Assembly (NCBI RefSeq): GCF_052114605.1
Contig: NZ_JBFRFB010000009.1
Location: 1-64,000 of the forward strand
Reading direction: 5' to 3'
DNA length: 64,000 nucleotides
DNA from: Microvirga sp052114605
Lineage (GTDB): Bacteria > Pseudomonadota > Alphaproteobacteria > Rhizobiales > Beijerinckiaceae
Below, piece by piece: positions 62,380 to 64,000 of the stretch. The position numbers and the translations under genes were made by a program. The notes below the pieces were generated by a model. It was given only the letters and a program-made list of their open reading frames with translations, was not told the origin of the DNA and made no database searches. Position 1 is the first letter of the stretch. The number at the start of each line of letters is the position of its first letter.

Positions 62380-64000
62380 TCGGCGGCCTCCGGGATGAGA
62401 GTGGCTTTGTCGACGGGATAGAGCTTCATGTCCTTGATCTTCAGCCGAGCGGAGATCACGCCCTTGCGACCGTCTTCGAAGGTCACTTCCGTCGAAATGT
62501 CTGCCTCGGTCGAACCGTCATAGAGTGCCTTGATCAGTGGATCGTAGCGCTCGGCGATGAAGCCGCGGCGAACCTTCTGGGTGCGGGTGAGCTCGCCGTC
62601 GTCGGCATCCAGTTCCTTGTGCAGGATGAGGAAGCGCTTGATCTGCGCTCCGCCCATTCTCGGCTCCGAGGCCAAGGAGCGGTTCACCTCGCCCACGTGC
62701 TTCTCGATCATCTCGTAGACACGGGGATGGCCGGCTAACTCCTGATAGGACGCGTAAGTGACGCCGTTGCGCTCGGCCCAGTTACTCACCGCCACGAGGT
62801 CGATATTGATGAAGGCGGCCACATGGTCGCGCCCGTCGCCGAAGCACACCGCTTCCTTGATGTTGGGATAGAATTTCAGCTTGTTCTCGACATATTTCGG
62901 CGGGAAGAGCGCGCCATCGCGCATCTTGCCCACGTCCTTGGCGCGGTCGATGATCTTGAGGTGGCCATTGGCATCGAAGAAGCCCGCATCGCCCGAATGC
63001 ACGAAGCCGTCCGCGGTCTTCGTCTCGGCGGTCTTCTCGTCGTCCTTGTAATAGCCCACGAACACACCGGGTGAGCGATAGAGCACTTCGCCATTCTCCG
63101 CGATGCGGATCTCCACCTCGGGAGCGGGGCGTCCTACCGTGTCGGCGCGGATTTCGCCGTCGGGCTGCATGGTGATGTAGACGGAGGCTTCCGTCTGGCC
63201 GTAGAGCTGCTTCAGGTTCACGCCGATGGAGCGGTAGAAGCGGAAGATTTCGGGGCCGATAGCCTCGCCCGCCGTGTAGCCCACCTTCACGCGCGTCATG
63301 CCGAAGCGGTTGCGTAAAGGGGCATAGACCAGCACGTTCCCGATCTGCCAGAGCAGGCGATCCCAGGCGCTGACGCCGGGCTCCTTGTTCAGGATCTTCT
63401 CGCCGACCCTGTTGGCGTGCTCGATGAAGAAGTGGAACATGCGCCGCTTCAGCGCGCTCGCATCCTCGATCCGCACCATGGTGAGGGTGAGAATGCTCTC
63501 GAACACGCGCGGCGGAGCGAAGACATAGGTCGCGCCAACCTCGCGCCGATCCTCCGCCACAGTCTCGGGGCTCTCTGGACAGTTCACGCAGAGCCCTGCC
63601 AGGAAGGCCTGGGCATAGGAGAAGATATGGTCGCCGACCCACGCGATGGGCAGGTAGGCCATGATCTCATCCGTCTCGTCGAGTTTGTCGAAATCGCAGC
63701 CGATGCGTGCTGCGGCGATCACCGCGTCGGAAGTGAGCATCACGCCCTTGGGGCGGCCCGTCGTGCCCGAGGTATAGAGGATGATGGCGAGATCGGAGCC
63801 TATCCCGTTCTGCAATTCGCGCTCGATCGCCTCGGCTTCGCCCGCGCTTTTGAGATGCGCGCGCCCTTCTTCGACGACGGAATGAATAGAGTGGAGGCGG
63901 GAATGGTCGTAGTCCCGCAGGCCCTTCTCCTCGTCGTAGAGCACCTGAGTCAATTGCGGCAGCTGGTCGGAGACGGAGAGCAGCTTGTCCACCTGCTCCT
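62376..64000 (-). CDS. Long-chain-type acyl-CoA ligase, N-terminus outside window
   Basis: The frame stays open to the right edge (upstream codons ...E-Q-V-D-K-L-L), so the start is missing; about 541 residues are visible. The full A3 motif 'YTSGTTGRPKGVMLT' is present, then 'YGQTEASVYI', 'VHSGDAGFFDANGHLKIIDRAKD' and 'KFYPNIKEAVCFG'. It would activate a carboxylic acid to its CoA thioester. Its overlap with livG suggests that it acts on the imported compound. Confidence 0.88.
   Translation of the reverse strand, partial: EQVDKLLSVSDQLPQLTQVLYDEEKGLRDYDHSRLHSIHSVVEEGRAHLKSAGEAEAIERELQNGIGSDLAIILYTSGTTGRPKGVMLTSDAVIAAARIGCDFDKLDETDEIMAYLPIAWVGDHIFSYAQAFLAGLCVNCPESPETVAEDRREVGATYVFAPPRVFESILTLTMVRIEDASALKRRMFHFFIEHANRVGEKILNKEPGVSAWDRLLWQIGNVLVYAPLRNRFGMTRVKVGYTAGEAIGPEIFRFYRSIGVNLKQLYGQTEASVYITMQPDGEIRADTVGRPAPEVEIRIAENGEVLYRSPGVFVGYYKDDEKTAETKTADGFVHSGDAGFFDANGHLKIIDRAKDVGKMRDGALFPPKYVENKLKFYPNIKEAVCFGDGRDHVAAFINIDLVAVSNWAERNGVTYASYQELAGHPRVYEMIEKHVGEVNRSLASEPRMGGAQIKRFLILHKELDADDGELTRTQKVRRGFIAERYDPLIKALYDGSTEADISTEVTFEDGRKGVISARLKIKDMKLYPVDKATLIPEAAE

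Overview
The window is a gene-dense, roughly 60-65 % GC stretch of chromosome from an alphaproteobacterium, most likely of the order Hyphomicrobiales (Rhizobiales). The basis is the Rhizobiales-type porin at the left edge, the rpoZ/rel/pyrE and fabD-fabG-acpP-fabF-mltG-yicC-gmk orders, the lptF-lptG-lptD-pdxA-rsmA run, and intergenic palindromes of the kind common in this order. The genus cannot be fixed from the sequence alone. I see no rRNA, tRNA, CRISPR array, insertion sequence or prophage; the content is mainly housekeeping and transport.

Left part (1-12.1 kb): the 3' end of a porin gene, an alpha/beta hydrolase, a soluble lytic transglycosylase divergent from dapA-smpB, an ACT-domain regulator, a small orphan gene, a NYN-domain ribonuclease-like protein, pyrE, a class-I glutamine-amidotransferase-like hydrolase, the bifunctional (p)ppGpp enzyme and rpoZ. 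The orphan gene (6482-6928) lies between two 28-bp near-identical copies of the 3' end of the NYN gene. The outer copy sits next to a terminator, which looks like an insertion that rebuilt the end of its target gene.

Centre (12.1-33.7 kb): type II fatty-acid synthesis genes followed by mltG, yicC and gmk; a VOC protein; then, on the minus strand, lptF-lptG and lptD-pdxA-rsmA (LPS export to the outer membrane, pyridoxal phosphate synthesis, 16S rRNA dimethylation); then pepA and holC (aminopeptidase and the chi subunit of DNA polymerase III), a secreted S10-type carboxypeptidase-like protein and a lipoprotein. An AT-rich DUF4145 gene with a palindrome over its start codon lies downstream of an ABC-F ATPase gene.

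Right-centre (33.7-54.5 kb): a nucleotide-sugar dehydrogenase, a Crp-type regulator, two EmrAB-like tripartite efflux modules (one next to a tetR with a perfect operator palindrome, one in a marR operon), a polyamine-type ABC importer without its binding protein, an AsmA-family protein, scoAB (3-oxoacid CoA-transferase), a ferric-iron ABC importer with a possible Irr-type site, a membrane-linked cyclic-nucleotide-binding-like protein and two small exported proteins.

Right end (54.5-64 kb): a small HTH protein, then a minus-strand cluster coding an acyl-CoA ligase (cut by the window edge), LivG, LivH, LivM, LivK, LivF, a DUF805 membrane protein and an atypical PaaK-like adenylate-forming enzyme. 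Together these suggest uptake of an organic or aromatic acid coupled to CoA activation. Three families of palindromic intergenic repeats are scattered through the window.
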